Shown here piece by piece: positions 9,060 through 17,465 of a DNA stretch of 64,000 nucleotides. This stretch comes from Microbispora catharanthi (GTDB lineage: Bacteria; Actinomycetota; Actinomycetes; Streptosporangiales; Streptosporangiaceae). The notes under the pieces are model-generated. The model was not told the origin of the DNA, searched no databases, and saw nothing but the letters and a program-made list of their open reading frames with translations. The translations under genes were made by a program, and so were the position numbers. The stretch covers positions 186,001 through 250,000 of the forward strand of contig NZ_VDMA02000007.1 of the NCBI RefSeq assembly GCF_006334915.2, written 5' to 3'. Numbering within the stretch: the stretch's first letter is position 1; each line of letters opens with the position of its first letter.

Positions 9060-10019
9060 TCATGGCATCACGACGAGTCGCCTGCCTTTGAGGTCGGTTC
9101 GCTGCCAGGCGGTCTCGATGTCGCTCAGCGGGACCTTCTCCACGTCGAAGGTGAGCTCGCCGGACCGCGTCCACGTCACGATCTGCTGGTACGCCTCGTT
9201 CATGGTCTGCGGGTCGAGTCCCTTGGCCGCGCCGTAGATCTCCACGCCGGAGGTGCGCAGGCTCGACCCGGCGAGGGCGAGCTCAGTGCCGGCCGACTCG
9301 CCGATCTGGACCACCCGGGTCGGCTTGCCGAACGCGAACGACCGCGGCACCAGCGCCCGCAGCAGGATCTCGCTGGGCCTGCCCCACAGGTAGTCCACGA
9401 CGACGTCGTAGCCGTCCCCCTTGGCGTCGAGGTACGCCTGCGCCAGCGCCTCGTCGGAGACCGCGGTGTTGATCACCGCGTCGGCCCCGATGGCCTGCAC
9501 CTCTCGCAACCGGTTGTCGTCGCGGCCGGTGGCGACGATCCGGCCCGCGCCCAGCAGCCGGGCCACCTTGACCGCGAGCCGCCCGGCGACCCCGGTGGCG
9601 CCCTGCACCAGCACCGTCTCCCCGGGAACGAACCCCGCGGCCGCTTTCATCGACATCGCGGTGACGGCCGAGGCCATCACGGTCGCCACGGCCGGGTCGA
9701 TGCCGTCGGGGATCGGCACGTAGGAGCCCTGGGGCACCACGGCCTTCTCGGCGAGCGCGCCGTAGGGCGGGCGGATGTCGCCGAACCCGACGAGCGTGCC
9801 GTCCGGGAGGGCGCCGATGCCGTCGAAGGCAGGGATCGCCGGAAACCGGCCGATGTACTTCTCGCTGGCGTAGTGCGTGCCGGCCGCGATCGCCTTGTCG
9901 ACGTTCTCGACGGCGACCGCCTTGACGTCGATGATCACCTCGCCGTCGCCGGCCACCGGATCGGGGAAGTCCTCATAGCGCGGGATGCCGCCGGCCTCGT
10001 GGAGCACCGCTGCCTTCAT
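9060..10019 (-). CDS. zinc-independent medium-chain alcohol dehydrogenase/quinone oxidoreductase
   Basis: 319 residues, MDR superfamily. GroES-like N-terminal domain (residues 1-110), then a Rossmann domain with VLVQGATGVAGRLAVKVAR near residue 145. Structural and catalytic zinc ligands are not evident, which fits the quinone-reductase branch acting on enones or quinones with NADPH. The start overlaps the stop of the His-rich peptide gene (ATGA), so the two are coupled and probably controlled together by the divergent TetR through the tetO-like sites. Convergent with the P450. Confidence 0.88.
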   Translation of the reverse strand: MKAAVLHEAGGIPRYEDFPDPVAGDGEVIIDVKAVAVENVDKAIAAGTHYASEKYIGRFPAIPAFDGIGALPDGTLVGFGDIRPPYGALAEKAVVPQGSYVPIPDGIDPAVATVMASAVTAMSMKAAAGFVPGETVLVQGATGVAGRLAVKVARLLGAGRIVATGRDDNRLREVQAIGADAVINTAVSDEALAQAYLDAKGDGYDVVVDYLWGRPSEILLRALVPRSFAFGKPTRVVQIGESAGTELALAGSSLRTSGVEIYGAAKGLDPQTMNEAYQQIVTWTRSGELTFDVEKVPLSDIETAWQRTDLKGRRLVVMP

Positions 10020-10264
10020 CCCAGCTCCTGACCGAACAAGCGGGCGATCCGCGTCTGCCACGCCGCCAGGACGCGAGGCGGACGGGCCGGAGAGTGGTTG
10101 AACCCGTGGTGGTGCGAACGGTGGTGCGTGGGCGAGTGCCGCCACCCGTGGCCGTGGCGGCCCTGGCCCTGGTGCCCGGCCGGCCGCTCGGCATGCGCGG
10201 GAACCCCCGGAATGCGGTGGGTCGCCCAGTGCAGCAGGTCGCGGAGCGAGTGTCGGTGTCTCAT
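10016..10264 (-). CDS. small histidine-rich protein, function unknown
   Basis: 82 residues, starting MRHRHSLRDLLHWA after a good AGAGGAGG ribosome-binding site. The middle is rich in His, Arg and Gly (for example HHRSHHHGFNH) and the C-terminal 25 residues look amphipathic helical. No signal peptide or membrane span. The stop overlaps the ATG of the downstream reductase. Histidine density suggests metal binding or a sticky regulatory peptide, but this is a guess. Under the tetO-like operators. I do not recognise the family. Confidence 0.7.
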   Translation of the reverse strand: MRHRHSLRDLLHWATHRIPGVPAHAERPAGHQGQGRHGHGWRHSPTHHRSHHHGFNHSPARPPRVLAAWQTRIARLFGQELG

Positions 10265-10287
10265 CGGTGCCTCCTCTGACGGTGATT

Positions 10288-10304
10288 CTCTATCACCGAT
10301 AGAG
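10288..10304. promoter_or_regulatory. tetO-like operator, distal copy
   Basis: CTCTATCACCGATAGAG, a 17-bp near-palindrome with one mismatched pair around the central C. It lies two bases from a second similar site, between the divergent TetR and the His-rich/reductase operon. Confidence 0.8.
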
Positions 10305-10306
10305 AA

Positions 10307-10323
10307 CTCTATCACTGATAGGG
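10307..10323. promoter_or_regulatory. tetO-like operator, proximal copy (same core as Tn10 tetO2)
   Basis: Read on the minus strand this is CCCTATCAGTGATAGAG, which from memory is identical to the 17-bp core of the Tn10 tetO2 operator. It sits directly upstream of a TetR whose recognition-helix region resembles classical TetR, arguing for autoregulation and control of the divergent operon. Confidence 0.82.
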
Positions 10324-10344
10324 TATGGAAGGGAGGTGCCGGAA

Positions 10345-10977
10345 TTGGCTCTGGACAAGCAGCGGATCGTCACCGAGGCCGTCGCACTACTCGACGCCGA
10401 GGGTCTCGACGGCGTGACCACGCGCAAACTGGCCGCCCGGCTCGGCGTACAGTCGCCGACTCTTTACTGGCACATCCCGAACAAGGCGGCGCTGGTCACC
10501 GCGATCGCAGAGGCGATTCTTGAGCAGCAGTTCCCCGAGCCGGCGTCGCCCGCGCCGGAGGAGCGCTGGCAGGACTGGCTGATCGGCCTGGCCGAGCGGC
10601 TGCGGCGCGCGTTGCTGGCCCACCCGGACGGAGCCCGGATCATCTCGGCCTCCCAGCTGTCCCTCAAGATGGCCGCCATCTCCGAACTGGCGATGAGCAC
10701 GCTGGTCGAGCGGGGCATTCCCTTGCGGCACGCTCGCCTGATCGTGCTGACGGTGTTGCGCTTCACCGTCGGCTACGTCCTGGAGGAACAGGCCGGCCCC
10801 CCCGACGCGGACGCCCTGGACGGCTTCGACATGGCCGCGTACGCCGCGGCGTACCCCACCGTGATGGCCGGCGTGACCGAGTACTTCCAGCCTGGCCGCA
10901 CCGTCGACGATCTGTTCCGCGACTGCCTGGAACAGATCGTCCATGGTCCTGCGGCGCAGTCCGGCCCCACGTCCTGA
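10345..10977 (+). CDS. TetR-family regulator with TetR_C ligand domain
   Basis: About 210 residues. The DNA-binding part, LDKQRIVTEAVALL through TTRKLAARLGVQ and SPTLYWHIPNKAALV, follows classical tetracycline repressors closely, including the PTLYWH recognition helix. The C-terminal half fits the TetR_C (PF02909) helical bundle. The start is uncertain: TTG at 10345 has GGGAGG at 10331-10336 at good spacing; GTG at 10336 overlaps that ribosome-binding site and is less likely. No TetA-like pump is nearby; the divergent targets are a His-rich peptide and a reductase, so the inducer is probably not tetracycline itself. Confidence 0.9.
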   Translation: MALDKQRIVTEAVALLDAEGLDGVTTRKLAARLGVQSPTLYWHIPNKAALVTAIAEAILEQQFPEPASPAPEERWQDWLIGLAERLRRALLAHPDGARIISASQLSLKMAAISELAMSTLVERGIPLRHARLIVLTVLRFTVGYVLEEQAGPPDADALDGFDMAAYAAAYPTVMAGVTEYFQPGRTVDDLFRDCLEQIVHGPAAQSGPTS

Positions 10978-11150
10978 TCGGTCAGCCGCGCCGCAGGCGA
11001 GTGAGCGTACGACTGGACGCGACCGGCGTGTGCTGCTTCATCATGAACGCCGGCTCCGCGACGCAGATCACCGGGTTCGACACGTGGATGCCGCGCGACT
11101 GGTGGCGCCATCTCAAGACCCGATACCGCTACTGATGCCGTCCGTGCCGA

Positions 11151-11184
11151 GGGGCGGGAGCGGCGGACATGCCGCTCCCGCCCC
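11151..11184. terminator. hairpin downstream of the BadF-like kinase gene
   Basis: Perfect 14-bp inverted repeat (GGGGCGGGAGCGGC with its complement, 6-base loop) 17 bp past the kinase stop. It lacks a clear T-run but fits actinomycete terminators. Confidence 0.6.
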
Positions 11185-11200
11185 GCGGCCCGGGGCCCGG

Positions 11201-12088
11201 TCAGGCCCGCGGAGCGGCGAGGAGCTCCCGGGCCAGCCGCACCGCGCCGTCCACCGGGTCGGCGTCGAGCAACGTGACGGGGAGGTCCGGGTGGCTCTTG
11301 CCCAGCGCGTCGGCCAGGGCGGTGAACAGCCGGGGTTGCGTCGTGAGCACCCCACCCGCCGCGACCACCGCCGTGGCCGAGGCCCCACGGGAGATCAGCG
11401 TCTCGACCAGCTTCGCCAGCGCCCGTCCCCCCTCCTCGATAACCTGCAGCGCGACGCCCGACCCCTGCTGCGCCGCCCGGAAGACGACGGGAGCGTGACG
11501 GCCCCACTCCTCCGCGCTGGGCGAGCGGGTCAGCGCGTGCGACAGCCCCGGCACCTCGTCCGCGTGGAAGGACGCGAGCAGGCCCAGCGCCAGCTCGTCG
11601 GGCGGGAGGCCGGCGTCGTGCCGCAGGCAGGTGGCGCGCACGGCCTCGCGTACGAGCCCGGCGGCCGATCCCTCGTCGCCGAGCGCCCATCCCCAGCCGC
11701 CGGCGAGGAGGGGCTCGCCGCCGGGACCCGTGCCCGCGGCGACCGACCCCGTGCCGGCGATCACGCCGATCGCCCCGGGGACGCCGGCCGCGTGCGGCAG
11801 GAGGTGGGCGTCGTTGACCACCCGCACCGGGACCGCGAGCCGCGCGCTCAGCAGGTCGCGCAACCTACGGCACAGGGACGCGCTGTCGCATCCGTGCGCG
11901 CCCACGCCCAGGGCGGCGTACGGCACCCCCCACTCGCGCAGGTCCGACACCAGCCATTCGGCCAGGTCGTCCATGTCCGAGCCCAGGTCGCTGGGCACGA
12001 CGCGGTCCGCGACGTGGCCCTCCTCCCCGGCCGCACGCCAGTGGGTCTTCGTCCCGCCCACGTCGACGCCGACGGCCATGCGGCTCAT
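11201..12088 (-). CDS. BadF/BadG-family sugar kinase (N-acetylglucosamine kinase-like)
   Basis: 295 residues, ASKHA ATPase fold. Phosphate-1 motif GVDVGGTKTHW at residues 7-17, VIAGTGSVA, GGWGWALGDEGSA and the adenosine motif AAGGVL. Members phosphorylate GlcNAc, glucosamine or MurNAc-type sugars in the cytosol. The ATG overlaps the SIS-gene stop (ATGA). Last gene of the CUT1 operon, which as a set suggests import, phosphorylation and deamination or isomerisation of an amino sugar. Confidence 0.85.
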   Translation of the reverse strand: MSRMAVGVDVGGTKTHWRAAGEEGHVADRVVPSDLGSDMDDLAEWLVSDLREWGVPYAALGVGAHGCDSASLCRRLRDLLSARLAVPVRVVNDAHLLPHAAGVPGAIGVIAGTGSVAAGTGPGGEPLLAGGWGWALGDEGSAAGLVREAVRATCLRHDAGLPPDELALGLLASFHADEVPGLSHALTRSPSAEEWGRHAPVVFRAAQQGSGVALQVIEEGGRALAKLVETLISRGASATAVVAAGGVLTTQPRLFTALADALGKSHPDLPVTLLDADPVDGAVRLARELLAAPRA

Positions 12089-13086
12089 GCGGTCCCCGCG
12101 GCGAGGGTGTCCACCTTCGTGTCGCTCACCGAGAACAGGAACTCGCCCACCGGAACGTTCCGCGCGGCGGCCACCTTGGCGACGAGCCGCTGGAGCACGC
12201 TGTTCTCGACGATCGCGCGGGCCACCGGGGTGAGTCGCGGGATCTCCACGTGCGGGACCGGCGCCGCGCAGGGGCCCACGTAGAGCACCCGGTGGCCGGC
12301 CTCGGCCAGTTGCGCGGCCAGCGCGGCCTCGCGCTCGTCCCCGATGACGATGTGCGCGGTGCGGCCGGCCGACTCCATCGGCCCGTGGAGATACTGCCGG
12401 GTCTCGTACGCCGTGGCGGGAAGCCGGCAGGCCTCCCGCAGCATCAGCGCGCCCTCCTCGGCGGCGCTCAGCGACGCCCCGGCGCCGACGACGTCGGCCG
12501 CGACGCTCTCCGCGACGTCCTCCAGGAGGCCGTCCACGGCGTCATCCGCCCGCTTTCCGGTCTCGTCCAGGTGGTCCGCCAGGGACTCCCAGGAGTCTGC
12601 CGGCGCGCCGAGCGCCCACGTGTCGGCCAGCATCCCGAGGGCGGCGAGCGTGACGGTGAAACCGGAGGTGGACACCTTGGAATCGGGCACTCCCCCACAG
12701 CTCAGCACCGTGCCCGCCAGTTCGGCCAGCGGCGATTCCGCGATGTTCACCACAGCCAGCCGCCGCTCCGCCTCCACCTCCCGCAGGGCGTCGATCGTCT
12801 CCGCGCTGCGTCCCGACTGGGACACCCCCGCCACCAGGTCGACGTCGGCGGCCGGGACGGACGCCGGGATCTCCCCGTATCCGGCCCTGCTCGCCCAGAT
12901 GCCGTACGCGCGCAGTTGGTGCACGCAGGCCGCGAGCGCGGCGTGGCTGGCGCCCATGGCCACGAACAGCGGGCGGCGTGGCGCGGACCAGGAGCCCGTG
13001 AGCTGCTCGCGCAGGGTGCGCACCGCGGAGGCCAGCGCCTCGGGCTGCCGGTCGAGCGCGTCGGACATGGAGATGTCGTGGGACAT
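12085..13086 (-). CDS. SIS-domain sugar-phosphate isomerase/deaminase-like protein
   Basis: 333 residues with two SIS lobes, like AgaS or the isomerase half of GlmS. The N-terminal lobe shows PLFVAMGASHAAL and GVSQSGRSAETIDAL; the C-terminal lobe shows YLHGPMES, a family sequence around the active site. ATG at 13086 follows GAGAAGG; an in-frame GTG at 13101 is possible. No glutaminase domain is present, so it probably uses ammonia release or isomerisation on an amino-sugar phosphate. It overlaps the kinase gene and lies 24 bp after the permease gene. Confidence 0.85.
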   Translation of the reverse strand: MSHDISMSDALDRQPEALASAVRTLREQLTGSWSAPRRPLFVAMGASHAALAACVHQLRAYGIWASRAGYGEIPASVPAADVDLVAGVSQSGRSAETIDALREVEAERRLAVVNIAESPLAELAGTVLSCGGVPDSKVSTSGFTVTLAALGMLADTWALGAPADSWESLADHLDETGKRADDAVDGLLEDVAESVAADVVGAGASLSAAEEGALMLREACRLPATAYETRQYLHGPMESAGRTAHIVIGDEREAALAAQLAEAGHRVLYVGPCAAPVPHVEIPRLTPVARAIVENSVLQRLVAKVAAARNVPVGEFLFSVSDTKVDTLAAGTA

Positions 13087-13110
13087 CGAACCTTCTCTCA
13101 CAACCGAGGG

Positions 13111-13956
13111 TTACTTGACAGCACCCGCGGCCAGCCCGCGGGTGATGTGCTTCTGGAAGATCAGCGCGATGAGCACCGGCGGCACGGCGGCGAGCAGGCC
13201 GCCCGCGGCCATCAGGCCGAAGTCGAGGCTGTAGCGGCCGGTGAACTCGGCCAGCGCCACGGGAACCGTCTTCGACGCCGGGGACGAGGTGAAGATGAGC
13301 GCGTAGAAGAACTCGTCCCACGCCATGAGGAACGCCAGGAGCCCCGCGGAGATGAGGCCCGGACGCGCCACCGGCAGCACCACCCGGATCAGCGCGCCGA
13401 CCCGGCCGCACCCGTCGATGCGGGCGGCCTCCTCGAGTTCGGCCGGCAGGGCGCGGAAGTAGCCGGACAGCAGCCACAGGACGAAGGGCGTGGTGAAGGA
13501 GCAGTAGACCACGACGAGCGAGGTCCGCGTGTCGAGCAGGCCGAGCGCGGCGCCGGTCATGTACATGGGCACCACGAGGGCCAGCGGCGGCATCATGTAC
13601 GTCAGCATGAAGACGAACAGCACCAGCCTGCGCCCGGGGAACCGCAGCCGCGCGAACGCGTAGGCGCCGAGCACGCCGGTCACCAGGCTCACCGCGACGC
13701 TGCACCCGGCGACGACCAGCGAGTTGACCAGGACCACGCGGAAGTCGCCCGCCACGCCGCCCGCCGCCTGCGTGAAGATCGCCGCGTAGCGGTCCAGCGT
13801 GGGCGAGTCCGGCCACAGGTCGGGCGGCTTGCCGAGCAGGCCGGCCTGCGGGGACACGCTGGCGAGCAGCAGCAGGGCGAACGGCCCGAGGACGACGGCG
13901 GCCAGCAGCGCCCCGCACAGGTACATCGAGGGGCGGTAGAAGCGAGAGGGTCTCAC
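13111..13956 (-). CDS. CUT1 sugar ABC transporter permease (MalG-like)
   Basis: 281 residues, about six membrane spans. The cytoplasmic EAA loop EEAARIDGCGRVGALIRVVL is complete, which marks a binding-protein-dependent permease. The GTG start overlaps the stop of the first permease gene (GTGA). It pairs with the 13953-14900 protein. The ATPase is not encoded here; as in many actinomycete CUT1 operons a shared MsiK-type ATPase elsewhere probably serves it. Confidence 0.94.
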   Translation of the reverse strand: MRPSRFYRPSMYLCGALLAAVVLGPFALLLLASVSPQAGLLGKPPDLWPDSPTLDRYAAIFTQAAGGVAGDFRVVLVNSLVVAGCSVAVSLVTGVLGAYAFARLRFPGRRLVLFVFMLTYMMPPLALVVPMYMTGAALGLLDTRTSLVVVYCSFTTPFVLWLLSGYFRALPAELEEAARIDGCGRVGALIRVVLPVARPGLISAGLLAFLMAWDEFFYALIFTSSPASKTVPVALAEFTGRYSLDFGLMAAGGLLAAVPPVLIALIFQKHITRGLAAGAVK

Positions 13957-14900
13957 GCCGTTCCCCCCGAGTCGGTGCGGAGCATGCGCAGGTACACCAG
14001 CGAGAGCACGAAGATGAACAGCACGGTGAGGTAGGCGGCCGCGGAGCCGAGGCTGAACTCCTGGTTGGAGAAGGCCTTCAGGTAGGTGTAGAAGGCGATC
14101 GTGGTGGTCCCGGAGTCGGGGCCGCCCCTGGTCATGATGTAGATGATGTCGAAGACCTTGAACGCCTCGATGGTGCGCAGCACCAGGACGACCGCGATCG
14201 CCGGCTTGAGCATCGGGATCGTGATGGACAGGAACCGGCGCACCGCCCCCGCGCCGTCCATGGCCGCCGCCTCGTAGACGTCGTCACCGATGGTCTGCAT
14301 CGAGGCGAGCAGCAGGATCGCCACGAGGGGCGTGGTCTTCCACGCGTCGACCAGCGCCACCACGAACAGCGCCTGCGTCGGGCCGCCGACCCAGTCCTTG
14401 TACGAGTCGAGCAGGCCCAGGTTCATCAGAAGGCCGTTGAGCGCGCCGTACTCGGGGTGGAGGATCCACCGCCACATGTTGGCGCTGACGATGGTGGGCA
14501 GCGCCCACGCCAGGACCACGAGACTGCGGAAGAACCACTGACCGCGGATGCGCTGGTTGAGGAACTGCGCGAGCAGCAGGCCGACCGCGAGTTCCACCGC
14601 CGTGGAGAAGACGGTGAACACGGCGGTGCGCCACACCGTGGCCCAGAACTCGGAGTCCGACAGCAGCGCCGTGTAGTTCGACAGCCCGGAGAACGAGAAC
14701 GCGGTCTGCAGCGCCGAGGTGGCGTCGACGAGGCTGAGCACCAGCGTGCGGCCCATGGGATACAGGACGACGCCGAACACGACGATCATCGCCGGGGCCA
14801 GCAGCGCCAGGGCGAGCGGCCACTGACGTTCGACCTTCCCCCGTCTCGCCCCGGCCGCCGGCGGCGCCGTGCTCGCGGGGCGTCGCAGTGTCAGGGACAC
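13953..14900 (-). CDS. CUT1 sugar ABC transporter permease (MalF-like)
   Basis: 315 residues with six predicted spans after a basic N-terminal tail. The EAA loop is YEAAAMDGAGAVRRFLSITI. The GTG start at 14900 is 3 bp after the binding-protein stop. First permease of the importer; coupled to the second by GTGA overlap. Confidence 0.93.
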   Translation of the reverse strand: MSLTLRRPASTAPPAAGARRGKVERQWPLALALLAPAMIVVFGVVLYPMGRTLVLSLVDATSALQTAFSFSGLSNYTALLSDSEFWATVWRTAVFTVFSTAVELAVGLLLAQFLNQRIRGQWFFRSLVVLAWALPTIVSANMWRWILHPEYGALNGLLMNLGLLDSYKDWVGGPTQALFVVALVDAWKTTPLVAILLLASMQTIGDDVYEAAAMDGAGAVRRFLSITIPMLKPAIAVVLVLRTIEAFKVFDIIYIMTRGGPDSGTTTIAFYTYLKAFSNQEFSLGSAAAYLTVLFIFVLSLVYLRMLRTDSGGTA

Positions 14901-14903
14901 CGG

Positions 14904-16199
14904 TCAGCCCCCGATGACGCGGTCGACCTTGGCCGCGGCGTCGGAGAGCGCCTGGGCCGCGGGTGTGCCGCCGACCAGGCAGGACTGCAGCCCGGCCTGG
15001 ATCTCCTGGCTCACCGCGTTGTACTGCACGACCTGGGGGCGCTCGATCAGCGAGCCGTACTGGGCCTTGTCGGCCGCCACCAGCGGTGCCTGCGCCCCGC
15101 TGGTGAGCTTCGGGTCCTCGTAGGCGCTGTTCCACACCGGCAGCGACCTCTCGACGTACTGGAGCTGGTTGTCCTTCCCGCACAGGAAGGCGACGAGCTG
15201 CCACGCGGCGTCGGGGTGCTTGGAGGTCGCGGTGACCGACAGGCCCATCGACCCGTCGACCGCCGGCCCCTGACCGCCCGGCCCCTTGGGACTGACCGCG
15301 GGCTTCAGCTCTCCGACGATCTTCGACTGCTTCGGGTCGTTGGACTCGCTGTACATGTAGTCCCAGTTGAGCGCGATCGCCGCGTCGCCCTGGACGACGA
15401 CCTTCTTGACGTCGTCCTCCAGGAGCTTCGTCGACGAGGGCGCGCTGAGCCCTTCGTCGAGCGTGCGCCTCATCCACTCCAGCGCCTGCAGCCCGCCCCC
15501 CTGGTGGAAGGCCGCCTTGCCCGCGTCGTCCAGGAAACGGCCGCCGAACGCGCCGAGGAGCTGCGCGTAGTCGCAGATCATCGCCTCGGCGTGCGCCCAG
15601 CTCCACACCAGCGGATGCTCGACGACCTTCTTGGCCTTCAGCGTCCTGGCGGCCTCGAGCACGCCGTCCCAGGTCGACATCGCCGTCTCGTCGACCCCGG
15701 CGTCCTTCAGCATCCGGGTGTTGTAGAAGAAGATCTTCCCGCCGGGGATCCACGGCATCCCGTACCTGCGGTCCTTGTACGTGATGGAGCCGAGCGTGCC
15801 GGGCAGGATGTCGTCCAGCCAGGCCTGCTGGTAGCGGTCGGTGACGTCGAGCAGCATGTTCTTGCCGGCCAGCTCCGCCGGCCAGATGCAGTCGATCAGC
15901 ACGACGTCGTACGTGCCGGCCGGCGCCGAGATGACGATCTTGTCGTGCAGGGCCTCGTACGCGACGAAGGTCGGCTGGACCGTGATGTCCGGGTGGGCCT
16001 TCTGGAACGCCGCGAGCATGCCGCGGATGTCGTCTTCGCTGTAGCTGGCCTGCTTCATGAACAGGGCGTTCAGCGTGACGGGGCCCGAGGAGCCGCCGCT
16101 GCCGCGGGAAGGCCCGGACACGGCGCAACCGGGCAGGGCCGCGGCCGCGCCGAGGACCAGCGGCAGGCTCAGGAGCCTCCGGCGTGAGATCGAGTGCAT
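14904..16199 (-). CDS. CUT1 extracellular sugar-binding lipoprotein
   Basis: 431 residues. A twin-Arg-containing n-region (ISRRRLLSLPL) precedes a hydrophobic stretch and the lipobox LPGCAV, so it may use Sec or Tat export before lipidation. The mature protein is a SBP_bac_1 type oligosaccharide-binding protein. First gene of the operon; a ROK-type palindrome lies 17-35 bp upstream of its ATG. The ligand is probably a chitin- or glycan-derived amino sugar, inferred from the kinase and SIS partners. Confidence 0.9.
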   Translation of the reverse strand: MHSISRRRLLSLPLVLGAAAALPGCAVSGPSRGSGGSSGPVTLNALFMKQASYSEDDIRGMLAAFQKAHPDITVQPTFVAYEALHDKIVISAPAGTYDVVLIDCIWPAELAGKNMLLDVTDRYQQAWLDDILPGTLGSITYKDRRYGMPWIPGGKIFFYNTRMLKDAGVDETAMSTWDGVLEAARTLKAKKVVEHPLVWSWAHAEAMICDYAQLLGAFGGRFLDDAGKAAFHQGGGLQALEWMRRTLDEGLSAPSSTKLLEDDVKKVVVQGDAAIALNWDYMYSESNDPKQSKIVGELKPAVSPKGPGGQGPAVDGSMGLSVTATSKHPDAAWQLVAFLCGKDNQLQYVERSLPVWNSAYEDPKLTSGAQAPLVAADKAQYGSLIERPQVVQYNAVSQEIQAGLQSCLVGGTPAAQALSDAAAKVDRVIGG

Positions 16200-16215
16200 A
16201 ACCAGCCTCCAGTTA

Positions 16216-16234
16216 GTTAGGTCATTTACCTAAC
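16216..16234. promoter_or_regulatory. ROK-regulator operator
   Basis: GTTAGGT-5-ACCTAAC, a perfect 7-bp inverted repeat with a 5-base spacer, between the divergent importer operon and the ROK gene. An additional TTAG repeat abuts the left arm. Confidence 0.75.
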
Positions 16235-16277
16235 GAAGTAGGCTAGGATATGTCAAGAGCAGATCCGAAAGGATCAA

Positions 16278-17447
16278 GTGGAAGCGGGAGCTGCGGGGAT
16301 CCGGATGACATCACTGAGCACGAGTGCACGGGCGGTGCTGGCGGAGCTCACCCGGCGCGGCCGGGCCACCCGGCCCCAGATCAGCCAGGCGCTGAGCCTG
16401 TCCAAGCCCACGGTCTCCACGGCGATGTCCGAGCTCGAGGAGCTCGGCCTCGTGCGCGAGGACGGCTCCGTCCAGGGGCACACCGGCCGGTCGGCGCTGC
16501 TGTGGCGCATCGGCGAGGGGGCCGGTCACGTGCTGGGCGTCGACGTCGGCGTCACCCGCACGCGCATCCACGCGCACGCGCTGAGCGGCGAGCGGCTGCT
16601 GGGGGTCAGCCGCGACGTCACGTCCCCGGCGTCCCGCTCCGGCGCGGCGGACCTGACGGCCAGCGCCGACGCCGCGGGCGCGCTTCTGCGCGAGACGCTG
16701 CCGCGGCTCGGCGACAGCGGGCCGCTGCGGCAGATCGTGATCGCGCTCCCGACCGTCGTGACCGACAGGGACCCCGCCGCCGCCTCGCAGTCGCCCGAGG
16801 TGCACGACATGCTCAAGGCGCTGTCCCTCCCCCCGGCTCCGCTGCTCCTGGAGAACAACGTCAACTGCGCGGCCGTCGCCGAGGGGAACCTCGGCGTGGC
16901 GCAGGACGCCGCGCAGTTCGCGTACGTGCAGGCGGGCGTGCGGATAGGAGCGGCGCTGGTCATCGGCGGACGTTTGCTGCGCGGGGCGTCCGGCTGGGCC
17001 GGCGAGGTCGCCCACCTGCCCTTCCCGTGGGACGCCGGCCGGGAGCCCGTCCCCGAGGGCCTGGAGCGCTTCCTCGGAGCAGAGCACCTGCTGCTGCGTA
17101 CGGCGGCCGCGTGGCCGGCGTCGGAGGGCGCCCCGCCCACGAGCGCCGAGGAGCTGTTCCAGCGGGCCGGCGAGGGCTGCCCGCCGGCGCAGCGCGCCGT
17201 GACCGAGCACGCCACGCAGGTCGGGCGGCTGGTCGTCGCGGTCGTCGCGCTAATCGATCCCGGCCTGGTGGTCCTCGGCGGCGGGGTGGGCTCCAACCCG
17301 CTCCTCGTGCAGGGCGTCCAGGAGACCCTGAGCACCCTGTCCGTCCCCGTCGAGATCCGCCGGAGCGGTCTGGGGGCGACGGCCACCGTCGAGGGCGCCG
17401 CCGTGCTCGCCCGCGAGCAGGCTCTGCACCGCTTGATCCACGCCTGA
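16278..17447 (+). CDS. ROK-family transcriptional regulator
   Basis: 389 residues: N-terminal winged helix (residues about 14-75, TRPQISQALSLSKPTVSTAM) and a ROK sugar-kinase-like domain (VLGVDVGVTRTRI, LLLENNVNCAAVAEG, VVLGGGVGSNP). The ROK zinc signature CxCGxxGC is missing: after GEVAHLPFPWDAG the sequence has no cysteines. GTG at 16278 follows AAAGGA; ATG at 16305 is an alternative. Divergent from the CUT1 operon with a clear palindrome between them, so it is the likely local repressor, with an amino sugar or its phosphate as effector. Confidence 0.9.
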   Translation: MEAGAAGIRMTSLSTSARAVLAELTRRGRATRPQISQALSLSKPTVSTAMSELEELGLVREDGSVQGHTGRSALLWRIGEGAGHVLGVDVGVTRTRIHAHALSGERLLGVSRDVTSPASRSGAADLTASADAAGALLRETLPRLGDSGPLRQIVIALPTVVTDRDPAAASQSPEVHDMLKALSLPPAPLLLENNVNCAAVAEGNLGVAQDAAQFAYVQAGVRIGAALVIGGRLLRGASGWAGEVAHLPFPWDAGREPVPEGLERFLGAEHLLLRTAAAWPASEGAPPTSAEELFQRAGEGCPPAQRAVTEHATQVGRLVVAVVALIDPGLVVLGGGVGSNPLLVQGVQETLSTLSVPVEIRRSGLGATATVEGAAVLAREQALHRLIHA

Positions 17448-17465
17448 ACGGCCGGTGAAGTCCGA

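Noticed and set aside
11001-11135. 44-codon ORF ending MPRDWWRHLKTRYRY
   Set aside because: The sequence looks protein-like, but there is no ribosome-binding site or known family. It might be the remnant of a larger gene; not enough to list as a CDS.
12250-14034. 594-codon plus-strand open frame
   Set aside because: Antisense to the SIS and permease genes, rich in Arg/His/Gly, no domain.
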